From Acanthosepion lycidas (lineage: Eukaryota > Mollusca > Cephalopoda > Sepiida > Sepiidae): DNA of 64,000 nt. The translations under genes and the position numbers were made by a program. A model generated the notes under the pieces. The model made no database searches. It saw nothing but the letters and a program-made list of their open reading frames with translations, and was not told the DNA's origin. Below are positions 12,316-23,599 of this stretch, piece by piece; positions within the stretch are counted from its first letter, which is position 1; each line of letters starts with the position of its first letter. The stretch is from positions 85,354,340 through 85,418,339 of the forward strand of contig OZ010596.1 of NCBI GenBank assembly GCA_963932145.1, given 5' to 3'.

Positions 12316-14100
12316 ACATAATACCTCATCTCAGAAATATAGAAAGATACTGATAACCATTTGTTTTAGGACCTTGAACAATTTTATATTAAATCTCTTA
12401 AAAAGCAAAATACCAAAATAATTCCTGCAATTAAAGTAATTTAAAAATAATATTGTTTTTGAAATAAACTAAAGTAACCACATCCCAATTCAATGCTGGT
12501 GCTACTCAACACATCAGTCAATGCACTGTACATTAAATGCTGTATTCCATGGCATTTTGTAGCCATTGACCAAAACGGTACCATTATTGATACCTTGTCA
12601 TCAGTTACTATGCTTCATTTGGGGCAGAGAGCATCACCAAAGTACCATTGAAAATTGGCACTGTGTTGCCTGGTAAGACTAGTTACATTCCCAGATATTT
12701 TGAGCACATGGTTGAGTATCATGTATGGATCCAACCTGTCATCAAGTTGTTGCGTTAACTGGTAGTGGTTCTGTAATAGTATGGGATGTATTTTTCTAGG
12801 CATTTGCAAGGACCACTAGTGTCTACAGGCTGTCTTGACATGTGTGGCATATATAAATCTTGTTACAGACCATTTGCACCCCTTTATCCAATGTTTCATA
12901 TTGGCTATAGTTTGTCTCGGTACGATAAACATTAAAATCTGATAATTAATTATCCCTGATGCTTTTTTTATGTAAAGAGATTAGTTTTGAAAAATAGAAA
13001 TTTCCATGATTTGCTGATTCCACTTCTGTCCTTACTTTGATCTTAGCTAGGACAGTCTTTGTCAAATATTTGGCAATCTAAATGTTTTTTTAAATAATAA
13101 TATTTTTTCAGAGGAAGCATATATTTTTAATACAATATATTTTATATTTGGGTGAAGTTTTTGTCAGATTTTTATGCTCATTCATATCTACTATATTTTT
13201 TAATCAAGTAGCCTTTTTCCTATTCAACATTTTATTCACTATATATTTTTTTTCTTCTAAAAATTTGCTTTAAAAACAAGTAGATAAAAAACATGAAAAA
13301 TTAATATAAAACCATTTTATAATCTGTTCATTAATGTACCTGTCATAATATTGAGATTATTCATTGATTAAATGAATACATATCTATAAGCATGTGCAAT
13401 GAAATATGTGTAGAGTTACAGAAGCAACCAAATAGTTAAAATGAATGTGATTAAATGAAACTTTACAGTACAAAAGCTTGTATCCTTATACAAAAATGTT
13501 TTAGAAATATTATAAAATTTGATAAATTTATGTTTCATCTTTTGGCAATACTTTAAATTCTAATCTGTATAATATAGAAACATTTCTGGAATACCAATAC
13601 TCATAATTTTACATGTGGATTCACTAGAAACCTTCATTTGAAATAAGGTTTTTAATTTTTTTTCATTTGATGAGTTTAATATAACGCAATTGAATTAAAA
13701 TTTAAATACAACTATGTAATGTTTATTCACTAGATGTCATCGAAAAGAAAGGTACTTCAGTATTATCTAAAGCAGTCACCATTTAATTACTAAGAAAAAA
13801 TATTTGGTACTGCATTAAGATAGTTTATCATTTGAATACACTATCCTTTCACTGTTTTTTTTACAAAGAATATTTCTTACTCTATGTTTAAATGCTAAAT
13901 TATGTTAAATAAAAATGCTTGCTATATAAAGACGTAATTTGTGATCTTAACTTTACTTTTGAATCTGTTGTTTCTAAAATCAAATACCACCGATCTATCA
14001 CTCGTATTCAGATTACATTAGTATCATCTATTACTGTTTGAACATCAAAACTATGCTGTTTCAAGTCTCTTAATCCACTTTAATTAGTGGCCATTTAAGT
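12316..14100. other. Unassigned, with GC-richer patch at 12.48-12.90 kb
   Basis: The patch at 12480-12900 is less AT-rich than its surroundings and has a 64-codon open frame on the minus strand (12615-12809), which I could not match to any family. It may be a decayed repeat. The rest is AT-rich with no recognised feature. Confidence 0.45.
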
Positions 14101-14103
14101 ATT

Positions 14104-14301
14104 TTAGTGTAACACAAAGTTGTTTTGAGAGATCACCTTCAGAACATGTACTTGTAAGTATGACAAAAAGGTGGTTAGAAAAAGCAATGGCTTCTCTTCT
14201 TTGCTGCAGCAAATTGGATGTACAGAAAAATTACAAATGAAATCATCACCTTGTTCTGATGTTACCAAAGACCACGAAATTTCATCTCCTTTCACAGGCA
14301 C
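14104..14301 (-). CDS. Exon-like open frame, unknown function
   Basis: The minus strand has 65 open codons running directly from a TTTAG that could serve as a splice acceptor (14302-14306) to a TAA at 14104. The composition is unusually protein-like for this window: VPVKGDEISWSLVTSEQ, then GDDFICNFSVHPICC. The ISWSLVTSEQGDDFICNFSV pattern (hydrophobic-x-W, then a D, then alternating F) is faintly like the GOLD domain of SEC14-like proteins, but this is only a visual resemblance. The polypyrimidine tract before the candidate acceptor is poor. It could be a terminal exon, a decayed copy, or chance. Confidence 0.25.
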   Translation of the reverse strand: MPVKGDEISWSLVTSEQGDDFICNFSVHPICCSKEEKPLLFLTTFLSYLQVHVLKVISQNNFVLH

Positions 14302-15020
14302 CTAAACTTTCTGAAACCAGTAATCACAAATATAAAATGTTAGTTTAGTTTTAGACACTATAGCAAAATAACTTTTGGTAAATGAAAGGTTATTTTGACA
14401 AAACAATTTAGGCAGTGAAAAGCTTAATTGACGAGTGCCATTAAATAAGTCTGTAATTGAGACTAAACACTATTTAATTACTGATCCAGTATCAGTCTAC
14501 AAAATATTTTGTTACTATTAAGCTAATCTGTGGACAACAATAGTATTTATTTAAATTTGTAATGTCTGTTTTTTCATTTAAACATTCCTCAGTGGTTATA
14601 AGTAAAGCTATAAAAGTGGATTGTGTATGCATAAAGAATGGTCTGAAATTAAGATCATGCTGAAGCATATTTTTATATGGATAAATGTGTTATATTATCC
14701 ATTAAGGAGAAACATGAATAGTGTTTCTTCCTATTGTACTGCAGAGAGACAAATTGTAACTTGATAAGTTGCATTACATTAAATGCTTTAAGTCTCATGA
14801 GCTAATATTTCCCTTTTACTCCAATGAGTTTGAATTGTCAGCCATATTTGTCTGTCCAGTTGACCCATCTGCTAAAAAGTTGAATTTAAGCTGAATTCAC
14901 TTGTAATAAATAATTTATAAATCTGATCACAACTTGTAATTTGAATCACACACACATGGTAAATATATAAAACAGTTTAGTAAATTTTTTTATTTTGATA
15001 AGTTTCACTGATGAATGTTA
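14302..15020. other. AT-rich intergenic DNA, nothing recognised
   Basis: No coding or repeat signature was recognised beyond AT-rich sequence and a short CA run near 14948. Confidence 0.55.
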
Positions 15021-15024
15021 AACA

Positions 15025-15855
15025 TTTGTAAACTTGTCTTTTACTTTATAACTGTATCCTTATAGAAATTAGATTTTAACTAGTTTCAATTCATTTTTTT
15101 ATTGAAATGTTATGTATCCCATGTTGTTTCAATACTAATTTAGTAAGAACAGGGGATAAATTGAAATAGCCTAGTCATATATTAATTGTAGGGGACACCT
15201 AGAACATTGCACTTTCAATACCTCTTCCTCTGATTAAATTTATTTTCCAGGTTAAAATTATAAGTTTGAAGAAAAAGAAAGTGTAAATGACATTAGAAAA
15301 CCTAGGTTTGTTATATAACCTCCAAATTTGGTAATGAATAAATTTAACCCATCTCAATCTAAAAATTATCACAAACATTCCAGAGATAGTAATAAATTTT
15401 ATTAGCATAAATCACAGTTAATTTTATGTCAGAATCAGTAGTTTAGCAAATAAAAAACAGTAGTAAGTAATGTCTTCTAAAATATATTGACGAAACAGCC
15501 TGAGATTTAAAGAAAAGAATATACAAATCTAAAAGTGAGTTAAAAATTAAACTGCATGTTCAATACATTTATATGCAACCTAAATCTTTGTGATCACTAT
15601 TTTGACCCTGAAAATATTTTAATAAAAAGTGAATATGATTTACTTGGATGATGATGCATTAAAACTACCATGACCTTTGAGTTCCCTACAATTGGTATAT
15701 GACTGAACTATTTCAATTTATCTCTTGTTCTTACTAAATTAGTACTGAAACAATGTAAGATATGTAAAGATAGAAAAATTCAGTTGAAACTAGTTAAAAT
15801 TTAATTTCTATAAGAATACAATTAAAGTAAAAATCAAGTGAATGGACATTTAATG
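15025..15855. repeat. Long imperfect inverted repeat (about 190-bp arms)
   Basis: The arm at about 15025-15205 and the arm at about 15665-15855 are reverse complements over most of their length. Both contain ACTAATTTAGTAAGAACA (as its complement on the right), TAGAAATTA(G/A)ATTTTAACTAG and GATAAATTGAAATAG. The spacer of about 460 bp is AT-rich and shows no coding sequence. The structure could be a foldback element or two inverted insertions of one short repeat. No target-site duplication was identified. Confidence 0.75.
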
Positions 15856-15997
15856 TGAATCATATTTTGTCTTGCTAATGTACATTGCTTTTAGCTTAAA
15901 ATATTGCAGAAAAGCTTTTTTTAATATGGGGGTGGGTGATTTTATGATGTGTTGACAACTCTATTGACAGGAAAATTTAACTAATTTTTTCTACAGA

Positions 15998-16200
15998 GGA
16001 CACTTATTTAATTTTATGAAATTTGTGAGAATTTTTTTGTATTGCTTAATATTTATATTAGTTATAAGGACAAGTCCTCAGAGAATTTAAATCATAAAAT
16101 CTTTTTGGTCAAAATCTATATTGAATTGTATAATAAAAAATGCAATAAAACTAAGAAATAAAGTTTCAGAAAGATTTTTTAATAAAGAAAATTACGTTGT
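15998..16200 (-). mobile_element. Partial hAT-like non-autonomous element (reverse copy)
   Basis: The block CTTATTTAATTTTATGAAAT through GCAATAAAACTAAGA matches 27795-27990 in the larger reverse copy of the family defined at 24473-26233. Only an internal fragment remains; no terminal repeat was seen. Confidence 0.6.
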
Positions 16201-16468
16201 GCTAACAGATTAGTTAGAAATGTCTTTTTGTTCTTGAAAACTTATAATGGTACTTTCCAGTTATAGTTGTTAAAAAGTGTTAAATTGAAAAACAATCATA
16301 AGAAGAAAAAGTCAATCAGAAAAAAAGTTAGAATAAAAAGAAAACAAAAGCATAAAATAGTTTCAGGTAAAGGTTTCCAGCATTTTTTAACAAAACATTA
16401 ATTCATAGCATCATTATCAGCTATCAAATTATTTTCCCCTGTTTTCTATAGCTTTATACTATATTATA

Positions 16469-16548
16469 TTAGGTTGGTGCAAAAATAATTTCGTTTTCTA
16501 ACATATGTTACTGTGTGAGAAAACGAAATTGTTTTTGCACCAACCTAA
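16469..16548. mobile_element. 80-bp mariner palindromic MITE (MADE1-like)
   Basis: The element begins TTAGGTTGGTGCAAAAATAA and ends with the near-perfect inverse TTTTTGCACCAACCTAA, flanked on both sides by TA (16467-16468 and 16549-16550). The length, the terminal sequence and the almost entirely palindromic layout are those of MADE1, the human miniature derived from mariner Hsmar1. The core differs from MADE1. It has no coding capacity and would have been moved by a cecropia-type mariner transposase. Confidence 0.93.
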
Positions 16549-16554
16549 TATATT

Positions 16555-17120
16555 CATAAAAATATTCCTCAAAGAATATTCCATCAAAAAAGAATTCCTC
16601 AAAGAATTCACTGAATTTTTCAGTAGCTTGAAATTTGGGAATTGCTGATCAGACAATGAGTATTATTGTACAGAGTGAAACTAATTATAGTTAACAGATT
16701 TGGAGAATAGTCTATGTGAAAGGACTCATCACAATTCCATGACTGTTTGCTACATTGCATTTGCAACATAACACTGGACATTGTCATGCATCAAAATCAC
16801 TGATTGACTTCCTTGTCTAGAAGGAATGTCTTTCTCTTCCAATGCATTATTCAAATGAGCCAATTGCTTTATGTAGCATTGTAAAATAATGGTTTGTTCA
16901 GATTCCAGCAATTTGTAGTTTGAATCTCACCAAATACACCCCCAGATTCCATTGAAGTTGAAATATTGAAAACTGTTCTACATCTAGCCATGATTTTCTT
17001 TGTTTTGGAGTTTTGTAATAGATACTTTTTTTTTTTTTAATTACCACTATTTTGTTCAAAAGACTTTCTATGTTGAGCAAGAAGAGAAAACCTTTTAAAA
17101 TATTGATCTATGTTTCTTTA
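16555..17120 (-). pseudogene. Mariner (Mos1-like) transposase fragment
   Basis: Read on the minus strand, in order: SIYYKTPKQRKSWLDVEQ (about 16975-17030), standing for the DEKWIYYxNPKRRKSW block; YIKQLAHLNNALEEK (about 16835-16885); VILMHDNVQCYVANA (about 16755-16800), which is the second catalytic aspartate block HDNARPH; and VQYSLSDQQFPNFK (about 16625-16670), close to the FRSMQHSLSDQHF region of the C terminus. The third-aspartate block (SPDLAPSDYHLF) is badly decayed. Stops and frame changes are present, and no TIR was found. The region abuts the 80-bp mariner MITE but belongs to a different mariner subfamily by sequence. Confidence 0.8.
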
Positions 17121-17514
17121 TGTAATTCCATATGAAACCTGTTTCCTTACCTTTAAAATTCTTTCTCAGACTTCTAACTAATATACTTTTGTTTGATTGC
17201 ACTAGCAATAATGAGCTGAGTAAACTTAAGACATTTCTAAGATTTCCTTAATATTGTGCAAAAAATATTGCTAGAAACCTTTGCATAAAGCTAATGTTTA
17301 TGGTAAACAATATTCTTCAGAAATTTAGAAATGAACAAAAAATAATGTTAGACTAAAATGGCACCAAGGATGCATATTTTTAACATCATTATTTTATTTT
17401 TTAAATTTTTATTTTCCCAATGTTTTAGTTTTTTATTAGTATTGATTTAATCATAAACTGTTGAATTTATACTTGAAAATGTCCCTAATTTTTGGAGATT
17501 TATACATTTTTATA

Positions 17515-18313
17515 TTAGACCATTGCAAAAGTTTGTGCCTGATTAGAAAATTAAAAACAAAATTTTGTATATTCACAAAAAAACATTTATTAGTCAAGTA
17601 CATAGTCTCCCTTGTGAGGTAGTTTTCAACAGTCAATTTTTTGTCATTTAAATTGTTCTGTAGAGATTGGAAAAAATGAAAATCTGAAGGAGCCAAGTCA
17701 AGAGAATATGGTAAATGCTAGAAGGTTTCCCATTTCAACTCTTTAAGCTTCTTGCAAGGTCTGTCTTGCATTGTCATGGTGAAAAATGACACCTTTTTCC
17801 ATTTGTCAAAAATTGGATATTTTTTTTGAACACAAGTCTCTTTAAATTTCAAAAGGCAGTTGAGATATTGATTTTCACACTCTTAATAGTCTCTTCATCA
17901 AAATCTTTGGTTTATTCTCCACAATGGCATGCAGAGCATGTCGGAAGATTACCTGAAATGTGGTTGATCATTTAGGTTAAAATCGCCTTGACAAAATCAG
18001 CCAAATCACTTTTTGACCATCTGACGAGCTGGAGCACAATCCAAATAAACTTTCTGAATTTTTTTTTTTTTTTTGTCGCAGTTCCAACACTTACTCCTTT
18101 CTGAAATTCATAGAGCATATGGTGAAAGTGCAACTTTTCATCCTCTATCTTTAAGAATCATTTGTGGACAAAACAATATTCAACAAAGTCTGACTTGTAA
18201 CTGAATGATGAAAGTTTTCAATCTAGAACACACCAGAAATTGGCACAAAAACAAATGCCAGTGTCATTTTATATTAACAATGAAAATTGGGCACAGATTT
18301 TGCAGTGATCTGA
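17515..18313 (-). mobile_element. Internally deleted mariner transposon
   Basis: Terminal inverted repeats TTAGACCATTGCAAAAGTTT (17515 on) and, on the complement of the right end, TCAGATCACTGCAAAATCTG are bounded by TA at 17513-17514 and 18314-18315. The minus strand carries an N-terminal HTH piece (EDEKLHFHHMLYEFQKG, about 18105-18155), then the catalytic parts KGVIFHHDNARQTLQEA (about 17750-17800) and DLAPSDFHFFQSLQNNLNDK (about 17635-17700). At 799 bp it is well short of the usual 1.3 kb, so the middle, including the first catalytic aspartate region, is missing or unrecognisable. A polyT run lies at 18060-18075. Several stops are present and it cannot be active. Confidence 0.85.
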
Positions 18314-18315
18314 TA

Positions 18316-19617
18316 TATAAATATATGTACAGGTTAAATTAAATTATTTACAAATTGATAGTAGTTTCACAAGTAGGAATTCATTGTAAAATAAATCTTT
18401 TCTTAATGTGCTCATATGAACTTCGTTGAAATTTATTAAAAATTAACATTACTTGCTATTTTGCTAAATTTCTTTATAAGGATCTGCATTTAAAAATCAT
18501 TAAATTTTTGTTGAAACTTTCAGATGGCTTTCATCTCTATCTATTGAAAAAAAACTTAAATGTATATTTTTGTTAAAGAGAAAGCTCTTTTAATCAAAAT
18601 TAATGGATTTGCAACTATTAGCTTTATTTTGTGATTTGATATATGTGTGAGGATATGAATATGTGTGTTGAACAAATGCATGTGAAAGAGAGAATCATCA
18701 TACTTATAACTATTGACTTAAAAATATGAGTTAGTGTACCATTTAGTCAGTGTCAGTTTAATTATTTGTTTTGGTGTTGGCTACTGCTAGTGCTATATTG
18801 TGACATAGGATGCATCTCTGGAGATAGTGAATTATGAAATTTTCATTCTATACTTTTTGTAGTAATTCTATATTAGAATAATGTCTGTTAAGAAGTTATG
18901 TTTTGTTAAGAAATTCTTCCTTTTCTTATTCATCAATACCACTACCATACATTCATCTTCAAAGGATGATAATTTTTGTTTGTACATGTTAATTATGTAA
19001 TGTCACCCTTTTTGAAATTTGCGCCTTGTTGTCATTTTGTCCTTTTCACACTGTTTTGATTAATATCTGCTTTCCAGCAATACTATTTTATATACATGAG
19101 GATGGGGGAAGGGAACATGTTGTCACTGAAGGTGTGAAGTTTTACCTTATTATATATTAATTCTTATTATCTCCATAGCAACTTTTCTTTCCAATAAATT
19201 GACATGCTATCTTGAAAAACAAAATAGTGAATCTTATGTTTATGTTTATTTAAATTTATATATTTAGTTAAAGATCATAATTTTAATACTACACTTAGAA
19301 AATTCCTAGCCAGTTTATATTAATGTATTTTAAACATTTTTTCATATCTGATATTTGCAAAAGCAACAAAAAATACATTTTCATTTTTTAAGCTTGCATA
19401 CATATCATTCATATGCACAATTATTTTGGTGTTTGATATTTTTTTCAGCATTATATTCCTCCAATTAGAGAACTGATTTTGTTTAAAAATAGATATTTAT
19501 AACTGAATGTACAGAAGTGCTAAATTATAGAAAAGTGATACAACATATTTTGTGAATAAAATATTTATCTGCCTCATCTTCTATAATGAAAAAGGCTAGT
19601 TTAAATGGGAAACTTTC
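18316..19617. other. AT-rich intergenic DNA, nothing recognised
   Basis: No supported gene, RNA or element was found in this stretch. Confidence 0.55.
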
Positions 19618-19670
19618 CAAATATTTGATGAATATAATTGCATTTTGCAATTATATTCATCAAATATTTG
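19618..19670. repeat. Perfect 25-bp inverted repeat with 3-nt loop
   Basis: The arm at 19618-19642 (beginning CAAATATTTGATGAA) is the exact reverse complement of 19646-19670, with a TTT loop. Such a perfect hairpin is rare in otherwise unconstrained AT-rich DNA. It may be a very small palindromic transposon end product, a recent inverted duplication, or a structured RNA. Confidence 0.9.
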
Positions 19671-19969
19671 CAAAATTAATACATTAGTATTTATTAATTG
19701 GTTTTGGTTTTGGTTTTAGAATTTAAGCTCACCATTTTTGTTTTTCCCTGGTACAAATAGTTATGCTAATATTTAATTTTTCTGCTATTATGACCTGCTT
19801 TTTGTTTAAAGAATTTTTCATATTCAACTTGGTTAATAGAAAGAAAACTTTTGAAATCATTTACCAGCTTGGTTCATTTTATGTGAAATTTTTCTTCCAT
19901 GAAGTTTATGTTCATTAGAGCATATCAAATATTCACCCAAGTATCTAAAATAATAAAGATTATATGAGT

Positions 19970-20000
19970 AGTGTGTGTGTGTGAGAGAGAGAGAGAGAGA
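19970..20000. repeat. (TG)n(AG)n microsatellite
   Basis: A short TG run is followed by about ten GA units. Confidence 0.95.
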
Positions 20001-20039
20001 CTATCCGAGAATTGATATTTCAAGATATAGCAGCAATGT

Positions 20040-20430
20040 TAATTCAGCTAGAGCTGAGTGACTTATTTATTATTCACTTTTCTCCTCCCACTTTTTGTTT
20101 TCCTTCCACCACACTATCACCTGAAAGGTTATCTGTGATATGTTTCTGTTTGCTAGGACCAGCCTTGTCAAGAAACACAACACCTGAATCAAAACTCACT
20201 GCCCACAAGCTATCCAGGCCTGGTTTTCAAACTACCCACCAACCAAGTAGTAGGCAATTTTGAAGGACAATAGCAAAACCATACTATGCTTGTTTCCGAT
20301 ACTTGACACCTGTTTCAAGTTGAGTCTCTTCAAAACAGACTATCCATATAAACCTCTGGGAATACCACTTTGAGTTATGTGATATCTGACATCTGCATGA
20401 CCTCAGTCTCTTATGTATGACTGTAATATA
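20040..20430. other. GC-richer unassigned segment
   Basis: This block adjoins the (AG)n microsatellite and is less AT-rich than its neighbours. A plus-strand 83-codon open frame (20012-20263) has no recognisable motif or splice context. It is probably a decayed repeat, not a gene. Confidence 0.4.
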
Positions 20431-20434
20431 TAAA

Positions 20435-21385
20435 TACTAGTTAATCAATACAGTTAAAAATGACAGATATATTTAGGTAATTTTGCAATTACATTGATTA
20501 TATTTTCTGCATGAATAATCTAGGATTTTTATCTAGACATTTCTTTTGTTGCCTGTAAGAAAGAATTCTTAAGAGCAAGTCAGTCTGCAAGATGGCTAAC
20601 TATATAGTCACATTGTATTAAATAGAATAAATCAATATTTACTAAGACTATCATTGTATAACTTTCTGAAGTTTTTTACTTTTTTCCTTAATACTTTGTT
20701 TTGTTTGTACTTATTGTCATTAGTTAAAGTATCTCAACATGTTTTATGAGCTATCTGCACATTGCTCTTGGAAATGTGGATAATTATAAGTCTTCATTTT
20801 CTTAATGTTTTTAAATGAGCTATATTTGTTAATGTGTTTGATTAAAGCTTCTTAAATTTATACAGTGAAACTTTCAGATCTACAATTAGCTAATAAATAT
20901 ATATCTGTTTATGGACTTACAAATAAATCCTTGTGTACCTCTGGTAATTAGGGATAATTAATTAAAGAAAGCCCATGCTTTTATCCATGGCCAATGTACT
21001 TCGTAGTTTCTCAAAAAATTAAAATGTACTGCAAAAGTGGCAATTTATGAAGGAACATTTTCTGTTTCTTAACAGACATTAAAATATATTAGAATGTGCT
21101 GAAAATTTCTTACTCCTTGAAGCTCTCTGTTGAAAAATATTGGTTCATGTTTGTTTTGGGTCAACAATTACATGGATACTACTTTAGAGTGGCTAAAATT
21201 TGTGTAATATACATTTTTATTTATAAGTAAATTCAAAAGATATAAGCCATAGAAACAAGTATTTGATTAACATAATATCCTTTATACCTATATAAATCAT
21301 TTTATTATTTTGCATGTTAATTTGGGCTCCGTGACATTTTATAACCCCCTTCAATCTTTTCTCCATTGATTTTACTAGTTTAAAA
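20435..21385. other. AT-rich intergenic DNA, nothing recognised
   Basis: No feature could be supported here. Confidence 0.55.
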
Positions 21386-21389
21386 TATT

Positions 21390-21890
21390 ATTGCACCTCT
21401 TGCCTGTTTGTTGGTTGACAATTTTCACAAAAGATCCACACTCTAACCCAGCATTCAGGTTCAGCCAATGTAGCTCTATATCCATAATTAAATTTACTGT
21501 TGAAAAATTAATTTTCATGTACTTCTTCATTCAACTTAAATGTTTCTTTTTGTGATGTTTACATAAAGTTTTGATCGTTTTTATATTTTTAGCCAATGTT
21601 CTTAATATTTTACATCTTTTTGCTCATTTTTACATTTGTAGTACCATCTTTAAATATTCTCTTCATGGCCAATCCATTGGTTTATTACCCTTTTTATCTT
21701 TATTAAATATTTGTTTGTAAAGCCAGTTTTTCTTGTTATCTTGCCAGTGTTTCCAATTTCTTTTGTGATTTTTCTATGATCTTTGTTCAACATTTTTATA
21801 ATTTCTAATATGTTACAATCATTCAGTAACTTTAAAATAGTTTCTTTTTTGAGGTTATATTTTTCTTGGCATTCTTTATATATCTGAAGT
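21390..21890 (-). pseudogene. Tc1-type transposase fragment
   Basis: Minus-strand frames give KKETILKLLNDCN and IRNYKNVEQRS (N-terminal helix-turn-helix), then KITKEIGNTGKIT. DVKYLRTLAKN, KYMKINFSTVNLIMDIELHW and NAGLECGSF follow. The last pieces correspond to YMKTDFSTVLFTDECRATLD with a following G-rich strand, which contains the first catalytic aspartate of Tc1-like DD34E transposases. Here the FTDE block reads LIMDIE. The C-terminal half, with the second D and the E, is absent, and there are stops and frame changes. No TIRs were found. It is a different lineage from the Tc1 remnant at 36.4-37.3 kb. Confidence 0.7.
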
Positions 21891-21894
21891 TAAA

Positions 21895-22790
21895 AAAAAT
21901 AACAGTTATACAATTATATATATGTCTAAACACGCATAACATGATGAAGTTGCATAATAAAATCTTGCACTATCAAATAAGATATTGTAAATATATGTTT
22001 CTAATAAAAACATATTATAAGTTAAAATTCACATGATATATTCATGATATAAATATATCATGAATATTTCTATCAAAATTGGTTGGTTAATACCAATTTT
22101 ATAAAAAAATGACTTGCATAATAAAATCTGACATAATGTCTATTGTGTTTATTATTAATTTTTGACTTAATTTTTTTTAATTTTATTTTATAAATCCTAT
22201 ATCTTTATTATACTATCATTTGTAATTCAACCTATATTGTATCTATTTAGGCTCACCATATGTACCAGTTCGAGGGGTGCCTTGCTAAAGATATAAGCTA
22301 GCAGTATTTTTTTTAATTTTTTGTGTTAGCACTGTATTATACAAAAAGCTAAACCTAATAAAAATTGAATATTGTCCTATTGGAAATTATGATAAGCCTA
22401 TGTTTATTATAAATTGTTGACTAGTATTTCTTTTATCTTATTTCTTTTATTTTTATCACAATCATTATTCTAAAATCATTAATTAATACCAATTTTACTG
22501 TGAAAACATTGACTTGCATAATAAAATCTGATATAGTATATATCTTGCAGGATTAAGGATATCAAAATTGTATTAGGTAAAAGTTTAAAAAAAATTATCC
22601 CTTTGACTAAAGTTAAATTTGACAAACTGAGTAGTTATATACAAATATGAGTTAATAAATCTATATATTTATCTGAAATTTTTACTGTTTAATGTTTGAT
22701 CTAAATAAACTTCATCACTGAAATTCTGTTGAAAAATTGATATTTGTTGTGTAAAATAAATACCTTTTCATTATGAGGTTGTATACTTAT
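21895..22790. other. AT-rich DNA with a 13-bp-arm palindrome
   Basis: A palindrome with arms at 22038-22050 and 22055-22067 (ATATTCATGATAT and its complement) lies here. No gene or element was otherwise recognised. Confidence 0.55.
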
Positions 22791-22794
22791 TGAT

Positions 22795-23270
22795 GTATGT
22801 ACATACTTGTACAAAGGACATTCTAAAACCAATGCCTCTTAATTCCACAGACACTACAAAAGATACACTGGTGGATAGAGCAAGTTTTCAACTATAAAAC
22901 ACTATTTTTACATATTGTCAGCACCATTGTTTATGCATTTTTGCCATTGATAAACAAGAAACTGCATTGCTGCTCATATAAAAAATCAAAAATCAGCAAC
23001 TCAGTTATTTCATATGCATTACTGTTGCCACTGTTGCATTGCATTACCCATTGGCTAGCTCCGCTGATATGCACTTTTTGGTCTCCATAAATGTTGATAA
23101 ATACCAATGGGTACATTTTTTTTTCTGTATGGAGGAATTCAAAGTAAATATGCCTCCCACACTTTCATGACAGATGTCATTTTACCAGGCAGCTGCTCAG
23201 CTGTTATCTATACCAAAACAAAAAATATTGGTTACTGGTAAGAAGAGTCAAATTCTACTGGTATATCATC
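22795..23270 (-). pseudogene. Mariner remnant, third lineage, both ends joined
   Basis: The minus strand opens with FEFLHTEKKMYPLVFINIYG and QWVMQCNSGNSN (about 22995-23140). This corresponds to the N terminus of mariners that read FINIYGDQTVDVSTVRRWVVRFSSG. The sequence then jumps to a C-terminal stretch, NAVSCLSMAKMHKQW and KIVFYS (about 22890-22965), corresponding to the end YERGMQ-LVHRWQKCIANGGDYVEK. The whole DDE core is missing between them. Imperfect ends starting TACTTGTACAAAGGAC (about 22803) and TACCAGTAGAATTTG (complement, about 23260) could be decayed TIRs. It is an internally deleted copy. Confidence 0.65.
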
Positions 23271-23274
23271 AACA

Positions 23275-23595
23275 TAGATCAATATAATAAGATAGGAGGG
23301 ATTACTTTCAAAGTGTTCCTCACATAATCATTCATATTTGGCAAAAAGTAATTGTATGTTTTAAATATTTTAACATATTTTTTATGATAAATTTTATAAA
23401 AATGTTGAAGTAGTTTATATTAGTTTATATTTTGATTTTTAAAATAAATTATTTCCCAAAATTTTGAATAAAAAGTTTTAGAAAAACTTAGAGAAAGTGA
23501 CATTTATTTTGCTCGGATTGTGGGTTTGTCTAAACAATACCTACAAGAAATGAATGAATCTTTCTTGTATCTATAAAATTATAATTAGTTAAAAA
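23275..23595. other. AT-rich intergenic DNA, nothing recognised
   Basis: No feature was recognised between the mariner remnant and the Gypsy fossil. Confidence 0.5.
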
Positions 23596-23599
23596 ATAT

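Noticed and set aside
20012-20263. 83-codon plus-strand frame
   Set aside because: No motif or splice context; it starts in AT-rich DNA beside a microsatellite and lies in a probable decayed repeat.
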